Part shown: in pieces, positions 43,433 through 55,407 of the stretch
Position numbering within the stretch: position 1 is the stretch's first letter
Layout of the letters: every line of letters begins with the position of its first letter
Origin: Plantago major
Taxonomy: Eukaryota > Streptophyta > Magnoliopsida > Lamiales > Plantaginaceae
DNA: 64,000 nucleotides
NCBI GenBank assembly: GCA_026545765.1
Contig: CM048840.1
Location: 44,350,959-44,414,958, forward strand
Direction of reading: 5' to 3'
Made by a program: the position numbers and the translations under genes
Notes under the pieces: model-generated
Told to the model about the DNA's origin: nothing
The model's database searches: none
What the model saw: the letters and a program-made list of their open reading frames with translations, nothing else

Positions 43433-45240
43433 AAGTCTATGAAAGAACTTGAAAAGTTCTTAACTGAAAAATATAAAGATATGAAACTTACAACTCTTCA
43501 TGATGTTGTAAAAGAAAATCCTGATTACAAAGAAGTGATCAGTGATGAAATTAACAAGTTGGGAAAATGGGCTGATAGACCAACCCAACGTATGTACTAT
43601 TATAGGAGACCTTCTCCTATAGATACCTTGCATGAAGAGCAAGAGTACATACTAAACAACAGTTACAATGGTAAAAACATCTATGAATGGAATTTAGATG
43701 CTTATGCTGATAGGCAGATTTATAATATGATTCATAGAATGCTTATGTATTCCACTATTTGTAAAACAAATGGCAACACTGATAAAAATGTTGCAAAAAT
43801 GATTGTCCCTAGTTTTACAGGACAATTAAAAGGTTGGTGGGATAATTATCTTTCACCAGAAGGGAAAAATCATATTTTTAATACTGTAAAACAAGAGGAT
43901 GGTAGTACTATTGAAAATGCAGTCTATACTCTTGTTGTTACTATTATTGAACATTTCACCGGAAGATATTCCGATAATAGCGAAAATATTAGAACTGTTT
44001 TACAAAACTTAAGATGTAAAACTTTAACTGATTTTCGATGGTATAAAGATACCTTTTTAAATAAGGTAATGTAATTACCTGAATGTAATAGTTCTCATTG
44101 GAAATCAAAGTTCATTAATGGACTTCCTGCATTATTTGCAGAAAGGGTTAGGAAAAATCTTAGAAAAGATAAAGTTTCTATCCCTTATGAAAATTATACT
44201 TATGGCAAGTTAATTGGAACTTGTATTCAAGAAGGTTTAGCCTTATGTAATGAGATTAAATTAAATCAACAAATTAAAAGACAGAACTTGAAAGAAAAAG
44301 CCCAGTTGGGACAGTTCTGTGATCAATTTGGGATGGATGTTCCATCCACTTCTAAACCTCATAAGTCGAAAGAAAAATCGACTTATAAACCAAAAAAGAA
44401 GAGACATTACTCTCCTAGGAAATTAGAAATCCGTAAACAAAAAGAAGATAGAGAAGAAAAGCGGATTGAAAGAAATTAATAGTTTCGAGCTTGTGGAAAA
44501 CTTGGTCATTTTGCAACACAATGTTGGACCAAGAGAAAATTAAAGCAGTTAAAAGGCGATAATGATTTGAGCGAAACTCTTTCAAAGATTCTTTTAAATT
44601 ACGATGAAGAAAAGAGTAATAACTCTTACGATGATTGAGATACTTCTAATAATCTTGATAATCTTGAAGAGAACTTAAAAGTTCTTGATCAAGAATCGGT
44701 AATATCTCGATTGAGTCAGAGTGTGAACCTTGTATTCTTGGACAGGCTTGTATCAAGAAACAAGAAAACACAGACGACAGTAAATTCTATAATAAAGAAT
44801 TTTATAATATTCTATCTCAGTTTCAAGGAAATGATTTAAATGTCTTAGACGGTAATAATATTATCGAGTTTCTAAAGACAATTAAAGATCATGAGTTACG
44901 ATCTAAAATAATAGATCAGATGGATAATATTCCAAGTACTTCTTCAACTCTGCCAGAACCAATGGTTTCTCCAGAAAATTTAAAAAATGATGAGCCTTAC
45001 TTTCGATGTAAGTTTATAAACTTCTAAAACAGAGAAGGACAGTTGAATCTCCAACTTCTACTCATGATTTAGAAATGGAAGTTGAAAATCTCAAAAAAGA
45101 AATTCAGTTTTTGAAAAAAGAAAATAAGGTAATAGACTATCGAGTTTCTAAACTTGAAAATTATAAAAAAGAGACTGATCAGTCTACCCAGTCTACTACT
45201 AGTGAATCGAGTCAAAGTAAAAAGGCTCAATGTTTTGATT
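43433..45240 (+). pseudogene. U5 ORF1, coat protein region (5' truncated)
   Basis: Resumes inside the coat region at MKELEKFLTEKYKDMKLTTL. The longest clean capsid core in the window lies in 43439-44074, with GFTGQLKGWWDNYL-type sequence (43813-43854) and HFTGRYSDNSENIRTVLQNL. A TAA at 44072 replaces a glutamate codon of other copies. The knuckle region is damaged: two bases are missing in the first Cys codon near 44485. Acidic linker and coiled coil follow with breaks at 44640, 44705 and 45003. Confidence 0.8.
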
Positions 45241-45760
45241 CACAAGTAGATGATAATTTTTTATCAACTTTAGAAATGGTTATATCCCAGAAATGGTATG
45301 TTAAAATTACTTTGTTAATTGATAATTACTTTTCAAAAGATTTGACTGCTCTCATAGATAGTGGTGCAGATTTGAATGTTATACAGGAAGGATTAATTCC
45401 TACAAAGTATTTTTATAAAACTACTCATACTCTTTCTCATGCTGGAGGAGAAAAATTAAATATAAAATATAAGCTTCCTAAAGCTTTTATCTGTATTGAT
45501 AAAAACTGTATTCAAACCAGTTTTTTACTAACAAAGGATATTTCTAATCAAGTAATACTTGGTACACCTTTTATCTCGAAAATTTATCCTTTTACCCATG
45601 TGGATAATTCCGGTATTACTGGAACTTTTCAAGGTGGGAAAATTCATTTAAATTTTATTACAAACCCATTTCATAGAATGTTACATGAAATGTATGATCA
45701 TCTGACTTTAAAGAAAAACCAGATGAATTTCTTAAAACAAGAAATAAACTCTTTGACTAT
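45241..45760 (+). pseudogene. U5 ORF1, aspartic protease domain (continuous)
   Basis: Within the open frame 45075-45824. Asp-Ser-Gly is at 45357-45365 (LIDSGAD), followed by VILGTPFISKIYPFTHVDNS and FQGGKIHLNFIT. With U4 it is the most intact protease; the frame is only lost at 45807 through a short deletion in the linker to RT. Confidence 0.85.
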
Positions 45761-46760
45761 TGAAGAAAAACTTCAAAATCCCAAATTACAAGGGAAGATT
45801 AGATTCAAAATCAACTTTCTCTAGAAATCTGTAATGACCATCCTAATGCTTTCTGGAATAGAAAGAAGCATGTGGTCAGTTTTCCTTATGAAGAAGATTT
45901 TGATGAAAAGAGAATTCCGACAAAGGCAAGACCTTGTCAAATGAATTGAGTATTTAGAACTCGTAAAAAGAAATTAATTCTTTATTACAAAAGGTTCGAT
46001 AAGCCCTTCTCAATCTCCTTGGTCTTATGTACGACCTTTTATGTTAATAAACATAGTGAGCAGGAAAGAGGAGTTCCTAGATTAGTTATAAATTATAAAC
46101 CCCTTAATAAGGTTTTAAAATGGATTAGGCATCCTATTCCGAATAAAAAAGATCTTTTAGAAAGACTTTATGATTCAATTTTATTTTCAAAATTTGACTT
46201 AAAGTCGGGGTTATTGGGAAGTTCATTGAACAAAAGGATAGGTATAAAAGACCTTTAATGTTCCAATAGGACATTACGAATGGAATGTAATGCCATTTGG
46301 TTTGAAAATGCTCCTTCTGAATTTCAGAAAATTATGAATGATATTTTTACTCCTTATAGTGATTTTATATTAGTTTATATTGATGATATCCTAGTTTTCT
46401 CAAAGGATATTGAATCCCATTTTAAACATTTGGATATGTTAAATAAAATAGTCATACAGAGTGGTTTAGTTATATCAAAACCAAAGATGTTTTGTTTGGA
46501 CAAAATTAGATTTTGGGTCATTATATTGAAAAAAGTAATATTATCCCAATAAATAGAAGCATTGATTTTGCTGACAAATTTCCTGATGAAATAACTAATA
46601 AAACCCAGTTACAGAGGTTTTTAGGAAGTTTGAATTATATCTCTTCTTATTATAAAGACATAGCTCAAGATACTGCTATCTTATATGATAGACTTAAAAA
46701 GGATCCAAAGCCTTGGTCTGATCATCATACTCAGGCTGTTAGGAAATTAAAAGAAAAGGT
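45760..46760 (+). pseudogene. U5 ORF1, reverse transcriptase domain
   Basis: Pieces: 46019-46258 (VPRLVINYKPLN) and 46280-46552 with YIDD at 46376-46387, then 46513 onward in another frame (the thumb, FLGSLNYISSYYKD). Breaks lie at 45807, 45945, 46025, 46205, 46304 and 46495-46515. Several of these are single-base losses next to homopolymers or CAG triplets. Confidence 0.88.
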
Positions 46761-47191
46761 GAAAACTTTGCCTTGTCTTATGTTGAGTAATCCCTCATGG
46801 GATAAATCTGTTGAAACAGATGCTTCTGATATAGGTTATGGAGGAATTCTTAAACAAATTGATCCTCATAATAAACAAGAATATCTTGTTCGTATCTATT
46901 CTGGCAAATGGAATAACAGTCAGAAAAATTATGCCACAATTGCTAAAGAGATACTTTCAATTGTCAAATGTGTCTTAAAATTTCAAGATGATTTATATAA
47001 TCAAAAATTTATTATAAAAACATATTGTAATTCTGCAAAGTTCATGTTTAACAAAGATGTTAAACATGATGTTTCTAAGCAAATGTTTGCAAGATGGCAA
47101 GCTCATTTAGCTCCTTTTGATTTTGAAATTGTCTATAAAAAAGGAGAAGACAATAGTCTTCAGTTTTACGACACGAGAATATATTTCATGA
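46760..47191 (+). pseudogene. U5 ORF1, RNase H with lost catalytic Asp
   Basis: Open within 46513-47697. ETDASDIGYGG and ATIAKEI are kept, but the third catalytic Asp is Tyr (IIKTYCNSAKF, codon 47023-47025; GAT to TAT). U6 and U7 share the change; U4 and both beta copies keep Asp. The C-terminal LPDFLTR is disrupted (SLQFYDTRIYF), so here the RNase H frame runs on into ORF2 by an indel, a private event different from the beta fusion. Confidence 0.85.
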
Positions 47192-48549
47192 TTGTTGCGA
47201 GAATGTACTTGCAAGGAAGAGGCTCTTCCTCTTATAGAGGTAGAGGAGGTCGAGGAAGAGGATCTGAAAGAATCCTCTCTCAAACTGGCAGAGGAAAGCT
47301 TATAGCTATGAATTTGCCATCACAAAAACATGAAGCTGAAAGCTCAGAAGAGTACCAAGAATTTCTTGAGTACAAAAAGAATAAGGGAAAAATTCCCTCT
47401 TTTGCTAAAATAATAGCAGAACAAGAGTCTGAAGAAAATAAAGCAGACTATTTGGAAAACAGAAATCAAGAAGTCATACTTCTGATTGAAACAAGAGATA
47501 TGAGATGGGTAAATAATCCATGGACTTTAATGTCCAGATATCTTGACAAAGCATCATATGCTTTGGGGACTTATAAAACAAGATACTTTTATGAAAGTAT
47601 TCTTTTAAACACAGGGTCATGTGAAATATCACATTTCTCAGGAGTTCAAAAAGAAGTTTATAACTTGGAGATTTATATTAAGAAGATTATATCTTAGAAG
47701 AATGAAATTGCTCCATTACGAGAAAGGGAATTTTATTACCCTCATAACAGAAGTCCCATAAAATTTAATTATTGGGATTATGTTGAAGCATTTAATAAAG
47801 TGCTTTTATATGAAAATGATAAAAAGAAACACTCCTGGTTCATAAAAATCAGTGGTGAAGCTTATGAGCAAGAGATACCAAATTGGTTTCTTAATTGGTG
47901 GAAATATTTTGGAACCACCAGAGTAATACTCCCTCAGAATTTTTTGAATTATATTACATTTTGATAGATGTTAATCCGAAGAAGGATATTCCTTGATCGA
48001 TATGATTTATATTTCTTTATGGAATTTTCCATACCATGGATTTGGAAATGGGTACCTATTATCGGTTATACGAAAGTGAGATACCATGTATCAAAAGATC
48101 TTCTTATCTGATTACGGGATAAAATGAATAAGAGTAACCCAGACATTAGGCAATTATATTGCATTGATACTATTAATCTTATAGAAAAAAGAATAAAATT
48201 GTACCAAGAAAATAGAAGACTAGTGACAGAAAAAGAAGAGTCGCCTCTTGATCAAATCAAGAAGAAGTTTAGCATGAAAGATAGCAGCAGAGAAATGTTC
48301 ATAGAAGCATATATAGAAGAAATGAAGAAGGATCTTCTACAGGGTTTTGATGGAGAAACTCAATCTGTGCAATCAGAGACATCAATGGTATCGGCTAGCC
48401 AGGAATATCAAGATGCTCAAGATCCAAATCAGGAAGAAGTCTCAATAGAAGACGTTTTTGAAATACTCAAAGGAACTCTTAAACAGAAGAGTAAAGATAA
48501 GGAAGAATCTTCTACAGCAATAGTGGTAGCAGAAAAATCTACCCAATAA
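47189..48549 (+). pseudogene. U5 ORF2 (alpha)
   Basis: ATG at 47189. RGG-like segment RGRGGRGRG, then KLIAMNLPSQKHEAESSEEY and the core read openly to 47697. The core then breaks near 47665-47710, 47942-48000 and 48075-48120. The acidic tail is complete in 48124-48549 (MKDSSREMFIEAYIEEMKKD onward). Function unknown. Confidence 0.82.
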
Positions 48550-49350
48550 TACTGATTAATGACAAGTGGGGCAAAAAGCAATCCAGACAAAAGAGCTAAT
48601 AGCCAAAAGGAAAAAGTAACGATGAAGAATTAAAGAGATCTGTGATGGGGACAGATATCAGCTCCTAGGGAATTAAATTCCCTCTATAAATAAGAAGAAG
48701 GCGGAAGGAAGAAGGCAGAAGCTGGATACCCATCCATTGTATACACACCGAAGCCAACTCTCCCATACACTCCCTTGGTTTTAAATTTTTAGTATTCGTA
48801 ATTAAGTTTGAAGTTTGTGCTTGGTGTACAACTTGTAAGTACTCTCTTTTATTTTTAATTTTGTAATATATTTTTATATATCAATGAAAATTAGCCTCAT
48901 GATAGGCTAAACGTTTGGTTTGTGTTACGACAGGTCTAAATTATGTATTTACTATAACTCTGGCAAAAATATTTTGCTGTTTATCCGGTCACTATTCATG
49001 GTTACTATTCACGGCGGAATTATGAATTAATCTAAGACTTTTACTATTTACTAAGAATGAGACCAGAGAAGGTTTTGTATTAATCAGGCATGTTGATATA
49101 TTCCGATAGACATATGAAGGCACTGTTTGCCCCTCTAAAGCCGAAAGAAATGACGTCTCTGGGCTGTTTTTGTGCTGATAATTATGTCTTGAGAAATATC
49201 TTGATATTGACAGATTTTATACAAGTAATCAGTCCTGATGTCGTCCCTATCTTAGTCGGTAGTCTGAGTCTGGATTAATGAAGTGATTCTAAAGTTTGAA
49301 TATTGTAGCCAATATGAATAAATCAAAGAAGCTTTGTGACCCGATCCCTG
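48550..49350 (+). other. U5 leader, joined directly to the U6 protease region
   Basis: TATA CTATAAATA at 48684-48692 with GGGAATTAAATTCCC before it. The leader is complete to ACCCGATCCCT and then jumps to GTAAAAGGCTCAATG of the coat/protease boundary, with no PBS. A small frame at 49090-49278 (62 codons) is open here but interrupted in other leaders, so it is not called a gene. Confidence 0.78.
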
Positions 49351-49850
49351 TAAAAGGCTCAATGTTTTGATTCACAAGTAGATGATAATTTTTTATCAAC
49401 TTTAGAGATGGTTATATCCCAGAAATGGTATGTTAAAATTACTTTGTTAATTGATAATTACTTTTCAAAAGATTTGACTGCTCTCATAGATAGTGTGCGA
49501 TTTGAATGATATACGGAAGGATTAATTCCTACAAAGTATTTTTATAAAACTACTCATACTCTTTCTCATGCTGGAGGAGAAAAATTAAATATAAAATATA
49601 AGCTTCCTAAAGCTTTTATCTGTATTCAAACCAGTTTTTTACTAACAAAGGATATTTCTAATCAAGTAATACTTGGTACTCCTTTTATCTCGAAAATTTA
49701 TCCTTTTACCCATGTGGATAATTCCGGTATTACTGGAACTTTTCAAGGTGGGAAAATTCATTTAAATTTTATTACAAAACCATTTCATAGAATGTTACAT
49801 GAAATGTATGATCGTGTGACTTTAAAGAAAAACCAGATGAATTTCTTAAA
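49351..49850 (+). pseudogene. U6 protease domain
   Basis: Begins at the coat/protease boundary. The active site is broken: Asp and Ser codons (49489-49494) are followed by a one-base loss in the Gly codon, then further changes to 49515. Open again in 49714-50067 with VDNSGITGTFQGGKIHLNFI. Confidence 0.8.
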
Positions 49851-50860
49851 ACAAGAAATAAACTCTTTGACTATTGAAGAAAAACTTCAAAATCCCAAAT
49901 TACAAGGGAAGATTAGATTGATTCAAAATCAACTTTCTCTAGAAATCTGTAATGACCATCCTAATGCTTTCTGGAATAGAAAGAAGCATGTGGTCAGTCT
50001 TCCTTATGAAGAAGATTTTGATGAAAAGAGAATTCCGACAAAGGCAAGACCTTGTCAAATGAATTGAGTATTTAGTACTGTAAAAAGAAATTGATTCTTT
50101 ATTACAAAAGATCGATAAGCCCTTCTCAATCTCCTTGGTCTTATGTACCTTTTATGTTAATAAACATAGTGAGCAGGAAAGGAGTTCCTAGAGTAGTTAT
50201 AAATTATAAACCCCTTAATAAGGTTTTAAAATGGATTAGGCATCCTATTAGAATAAAAAGATCTTTTAGAAAGACTTTATGATTCAATTTTATTTTCAAA
50301 ATTTGACTTAAAGTCGGAGTTATTAACAAGTTCAGATTGAACAAAAGGATAGGTATAAGACAGCCTTTAATGTTCCGATAGGACATTATGAATGGAATGT
50401 AATGCCATTTGGTTTGAAAAATGCTCCTTCTGAATTTCAGAAAATTATGAATGATATTTTTACTCCTTATAGTGATTTTATATTAGTTTATATTGATGAT
50501 ATCCTAGTTTTCTCAAAGGATATTGAATCCCATTTTAAACATTTGGATATGTTAAATAAAATAGTCATACAGAGTGGTTTAGTTATATCAAAACCAAAGA
50601 TGTTTTTGTTTCAGACAAAAATTAGATTTTTGGGTCATTATATTGAAAAAAGTAATATTATCCCAATAAATAGAAGCATTGATTTTGCTGACAAATTTCC
50701 TGATGAAATAACTAATAAAACCCAGTTACAGAGGTTTTTAGGAAGTTTGAATTATATCTCTTCTTATTATAAAGACATAGCTCAAGATACTGCTATCTTA
50801 TATGATAGACTTAAAAAGGATCCAAAGCCTTGGTCTGATCATCATACTCAGGCTGTTAGG
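49850..50860 (+). pseudogene. U6 reverse transcriptase domain
   Basis: N-terminal RT broken between 50065 and 50400. From 50402 to 51310 one clean 302-residue frame covers the palm with YIDD at 50489-50500, thumb, connection and all of RNase H. This is the longest intact enzymatic stretch of the virus in the window. Confidence 0.9.
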
Positions 50861-51310
50861 AAATTAAAAGAAAAGGTGAAAACTTTGCCTTGTCTTATGT
50901 TGAGTAATCCCTCATGGGATAAATCTGTTGAAACAGATGCTTCTGATATAGGTTATGGAGGAATTCTTAAACAAATTGATCCTCATAATAAACAAGAATA
51001 TCTTGTTCGTATCTATTCTGGCAAATGGAATAACAGTCAGAAAAATTATGCCACAATTGCTAAAGAGATACTTTCAATTGTCAAATGTGTCTTAAAATTT
51101 CAAGATGATTTATATAATCAAAAATTTATTATAAAAACATATTGTAATTCTGCAAAGTTCATGTTTAACAAAGATTTTAAACATGATGTTTCTAAGCAAA
51201 TGTTTGCAAGATGGCAAGCTCATTTAGCTCCTTTTGATTTTGAAATTGTCTATAAAAAAGGAGAAGACAATAGTCTTCCAGATTTTCTGACACGAGAATA
51301 TATTTCATGA
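50860..51310 (+). pseudogene. U6 RNase H domain, D-to-Y at third catalytic residue
   Basis: Continuous with RT. ETDASDIGYGG, ATIAKEI and NSLPDFLTREYIS are present, but Tyr (51140-51142) replaces the third Asp. Ends at the TGA at 51308-51310, overlapping the ORF2 ATG at 51307. Confidence 0.9.
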
Positions 51311-52672
51311 TTGTTGCAGGAATGTACTTGCAAGGAAGAGGCTCTTCCTCTTATAGAGGTAGAGGAGGTCGAGGAAGAGGATCTGAAAGAATCCTCTCTC
51401 AAACTGGCAGAGGAAAGCTTATAGCTATGAATTTGCCATCACAAAAACATGAAGCTGAAAGCTCAGAAGAGTACCAAGAATTTCTTGAGTACAAAAAGAA
51501 TAAGGGAAAAATTCCCTCTTTTGCTAAAATAATAGCAGAACAAGAGTCTGAAGAAAATAAAGCAGACTATTTGGAAAACAGAAATCAAGAAGTCATACTT
51601 CTGATTGAAACAAGAGATATGAGATGGGTAAATAACCCATGGACTTTAATGTCCAGATATCTTGACAAAGCATCATATGCTTTGGGGACTTATAAAACAA
51701 GATACTTTTATGAAAGTATTCTTTTAAACACAGGGTCATGTGAAATATCACATTTCTCAGGAGTTCAAAAAGAAGTTTATAACCCGTTAAGATTTATATT
51801 AAGAAGATTATATCTTCCGAAGAATGGGGAATTGCTCCATTACGAGAAAGGGAATTTTATTACCCTCATAACAGAAGTCCCATAAAATTTAATTATTGGG
51901 ATTATGTTGAAGCATTTAATAAAGTGCTTTTATATGAAAATGATAAAAAGAAACACTCCTGGTTCATAAAAATCAGTGGTGAAGCTTATGAGCAAGAGAT
52001 ACCAAATTGGTTTCTTAATTGGTGGAAATATTTTGGAACCACCAGAGTAATACTCCCTCAGAATTTTTCAGAATTATATTACATTTTGATAGATGTTAAT
52101 CGAAGAAGGATATTCCTTGGATCGATATGATTTATATTTCTTTATGGAATTTTCCATACCATGGATTTGGAAATGGGTACCTATTATCGGTTATACCGAA
52201 AGTGAGATACCATGTATCAAAAGATCTTCTTATACGAAGTTCTGGGATAAAATGAATAAGAGTAACCCAGACACTAGGCAATTATATTGCATTGATACTA
52301 TTAATCTTATAGAAAAAAGAATAAAATTGTACCAAGAAAATAGAAGACTAGTGACGAGAAAAGAAGTAGCCTCTTGATCAAATCGAAGAAGTTTAGCATG
52401 AAAGATAGCGGAGAGAAATGTTCATAGAAGCATATATAGAAGAAATGAAGAAGGATCTTCTCTGAGGTTTTGATGGAGAAACTCAATCTGTGCAATCAGA
52501 GACATCAATGGTATCGGCTAGCTAGGAATATCAAGATGCTCAAGATCCAAATCAGGAAGAAGTCTCAATAGAAGACGTTTTTGAAATACTCAAAGGAACT
52601 CTTAAACAGAAGAGTAAAGATAAGGAAGAATCTTCTACAGCAATAGTGGTAGCAGAAAAATCTACCCAATAA
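51307..52672 (+). pseudogene. U6 ORF2 (alpha)
   Basis: Clean start: ATG in ATGA, RGG-like segment and core up to 51780. There CTTCAGT of other copies reads CCCGTT, and the frame shifts. Further pieces lie at 51924-52130 and 52093-52377; the tail is broken near 52370-52470 and by a TAG near 52523. Stop position matches other copies (TAA 52670-52672). Confidence 0.82.
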
Positions 52673-53450
52673 TACTGATTAATGACAAGTGGGGCAAAAA
52701 GCAATCCAGACAAAAGAGCTAATAGCCAAAAGGAAAAATAGCGATGAAGAATTAAAGAGATGCATGATGGGGACGGATATACTCCTAGAATTAAATTCCC
52801 TCTATAAATAAGAAGAAGGCGGAAGGAAGAAAGGCGGTGGATACCCATCCATTGTATACACACCGGCCAACTCTCCCATACTCTCCTTGAGTTTTAAATT
52901 TTTAGTATTAGTAATTAAGTTTGAAGTTTGTGCTTGGTGTACAACTTGTAAGTACTCTCTTTTATTTTAATTTTGTAATATATTTTATATATCAATGAAA
53001 ATTAGCCTCATGATAGGCTAAGCGTTTGGTTTTATTCTGAGGTCTAAATTATGTATTTACTATAACTCGCAAAAATATTTTGCTGTTTATCCGGTCACTA
53101 TTCATGGTTACTATTTACGGCGGAATTATGAATTAATCTAAGACTTTTACTATTTACTAAGAATGAGACCAGAGAAGGTTTTGTATTAATCAGGCATGTT
53201 GATATATTCCGATAGACATATGAAGGAACTGTTTGCCCCTCTAAAGAAAGAAATGGCGTCTACGAAATTTTTTTGTCTTGATAATTATGTCTTGAGAAAT
53301 ATCTTGATATTGTGATTTTATACAACAAGTAATCAGTCTGATGTCGTCCCTATCTTAGTCGGTGATGCAGTGGATTAATGAAGTGATTCTAAAGTTTGAA
53401 TATTGTAGCCAATATGAATAAATCAAAGAAGCTTTGTGACCCGATCCCTG
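52673..53450 (+). promoter_or_regulatory. U6 leader and promoter
   Basis: TATA CTATAAATA at 52802-52810; the left palindrome arm is shortened (CCTAGAATTAAATTCCC). It then follows the alpha leader with many small CAG/CTG-site differences to GATCCCT at the U7 junction. No PBS. Confidence 0.75.
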
Positions 53451-54980
53451 TAAAAGGCTCAATGTTTTGATTCACAAGTAGATGATAATTTTTTATCAAC
53501 TTTAGAGATGGTTATATCCCAGAAATGGTATGTTAAAATTACTTTGTTAATTGATAATTACTTTTCAAAAGATTTATTTGCTCTCATAGATAGTGGTGCG
53601 ATTTGAATGATATCTGAGGAAGGATTAATTCCTACAAAGTATTTTTATAAAACTACTCATACTCTTTCTCATGCTGGAGGAGAAAAATTAAATATAAAAT
53701 ATAAGCTTCCTAAAGCTTTTATCTGTATTCAAACCAGTTTTTTACTAACAAAGGATATTTCTAATCAAGTAATACTTGGTACTCCTTTTATCTCGAAAAT
53801 TTATCCTTTTACCCATGTGGATAATTCCGGTATTACTGGAACTTTTCAAGGTGGGAAAATTCATTTAAATTTTATTACAAAACCATTTCATAGAATGTTA
53901 CATGAAATGTATGATCGTGTGACTTTAAAGAAAAACCAGATGAATTTCTTAAAACAAGAAATAAACTCTTTGACTATTGAAGAAAAACTTCAAAATCCCA
54001 AATTACAAGGGAAGATTAGATTGATTCAAAATCAACTTTCTCTAGAAATCTGTAATGACCATCCTAATGCTTTCTGGAATAGAAAGAAGCATGTGGTCAG
54101 TCTTCCTTATGAAGAAGATTTTGATGAAAAGAGAATTCGACAAAGCGAGACCTTGTCGAATGAATTGAGTATTTAGTACTCTGTAAAAAGAAATTGATTC
54201 TTTATTACAAAAGTGCGATAAGCCCTTCTCAATCTCCTTGGTCTTGTACAGCCTTTTATGTTAATAAACATAGTGAACAGGAAAGAGGAGTTCCTAGAGT
54301 AGTTATAAATTATAAACCCCTTAATAAGGTTTTAAAATGGATTAGGCATCCTATTCCGAATAAAAAAGATCTTTTAGAAAGACTTTATGATTCAATTTTA
54401 TTTTCAAAATTTGACTTAAAGTCAGGTTATTGGGAAGTTCAGATTGAACAAAAGAATAGGTATAAGACAGCCTTTAATGTTCCAATAGGACATTACGAAT
54501 GGAATGTAATGCCATTTGGTTTGAAAAATGCTCCTTCTGAATTTCAGAAAATTATGAATGATATTTTTACTCCTTATAGTGATTTTATATTAGTTTATAT
54601 TGATGATATCCTAGTTTTCTCAAAGGATATTGAATCCCATTTTAAACATTTGGATATGTTAAATAAAATAGTCATACAGAGTGGTTTAGTTATATCAAAA
54701 CCAAAGATGTTTTTGTTTCAGACAAAAATTAGATTTTGGGTCATTATATTGAAAAAGTAATATTATCCCAATAAATAGAAGCATTGATTTTGACAAATTT
54801 CTGATGAAATAACTAATAAAACCCGATTCTGAGAGGTTTTAGGAAGTTTGAATTATATCTCTTCTTATTATAAAGACATAGCTCAAGATCGCTATCTTAT
54901 ATGATAGACTTAAAAGGATCCAAAGCCTGATGCGATCATCATACTCAGGCTGTTAGGAAATTAAAAGAAAAGGTGAAAAC
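53451..54980 (+). pseudogene. U7 protease and reverse transcriptase domains
   Basis: Asp-Ser-Gly at 53589-53597 followed at once by a frame loss. The rest of the protease is open in 53607-54176. RT is well kept in 54194-54760 with FSKFDLKSGYWEVQIEQ and YIDD at 54596-54607. Gln-to-Glu in YWEVQ differs from U2 (YWQVQ). The frame is lost at 54738 and between 54780 and 54960. Confidence 0.88.
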
Positions 54981-55407
54981 TTTGCCTTGTCTTATGTTGA
55001 GTAATCCCTCATGGGATAAATCTGTTGAAACAGATGCTTCTGATATAGGTTATGGAGGAATTCTTAAACAAATTGATCCTCATAATAAACAAGAATATCT
55101 TGTTACGTATCTATTACAGCAAATGGAATATGATCGGAAAAATTATGCCACAATTGCTAAAGAGATACTTTCAATTGTCAAATGTGTCTTAAAATTTCAA
55201 GATGATTTATATAATCAAAAATTTATTATAAAAACATATTGTAATTCTGCAAAGTTCATGTTTAACAAAGATTTTAAACATGATGTTTCTAAGCAAATGT
55301 TTGCAAGATGGCAAGCTCATTTAGCTCCTTTTGATTTTGAAATTGTCTATAAAAAAGGAGAAGACAATAGTCTTCCAGATTTTCTGACACGAGAATATAT
55401 TTCATGA
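54973..55407 (+). pseudogene. U7 RNase H domain, D-to-Y at third catalytic residue
   Basis: Open to the TGA at 55405-55407. Tyr at 55237-55239 replaces the catalytic Asp. A short altered stretch (LVTYLLQQMEYDRKN) near 55100-55140 replaces LVRIYSGKWNNSQKN of U6, in frame at both ends. Confidence 0.85.

Larger units (their letters stand above)
49351..53450 (+). repeat. U6: 4.1-kb truncated viral unit, tandem copy 1
   Basis: Runs from the coat/protease boundary through RT, RNase H, ORF2 and leader to the same junction, ACCCGATCCCTGTAAAAGGC. Period to U7 is 4100 bp and from U7 to U8 4111 bp. About 3.5 kb of the viral genome (PBS, movement and most coat protein) is missing. The identical junction means one deletion was followed by tandem duplication. 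Confidence 0.92.

Noticed and set aside
46513..47697. U5 RNase H-ORF2 open frame as another case of the beta fusion
   Set aside because: It arises from a local indel in an alpha copy (SLQFYDTRIYF in place of SLPDFLTREYIS) and keeps all alpha sequence, so it is a private break, not the beta structure.
49090..49278. 62-codon leader frame that might be a conserved small protein
   Set aside because: The same place in other leaders is interrupted by frame changes and the predicted protein has no clear features; it may matter as an upstream ORF but is not a supported gene.
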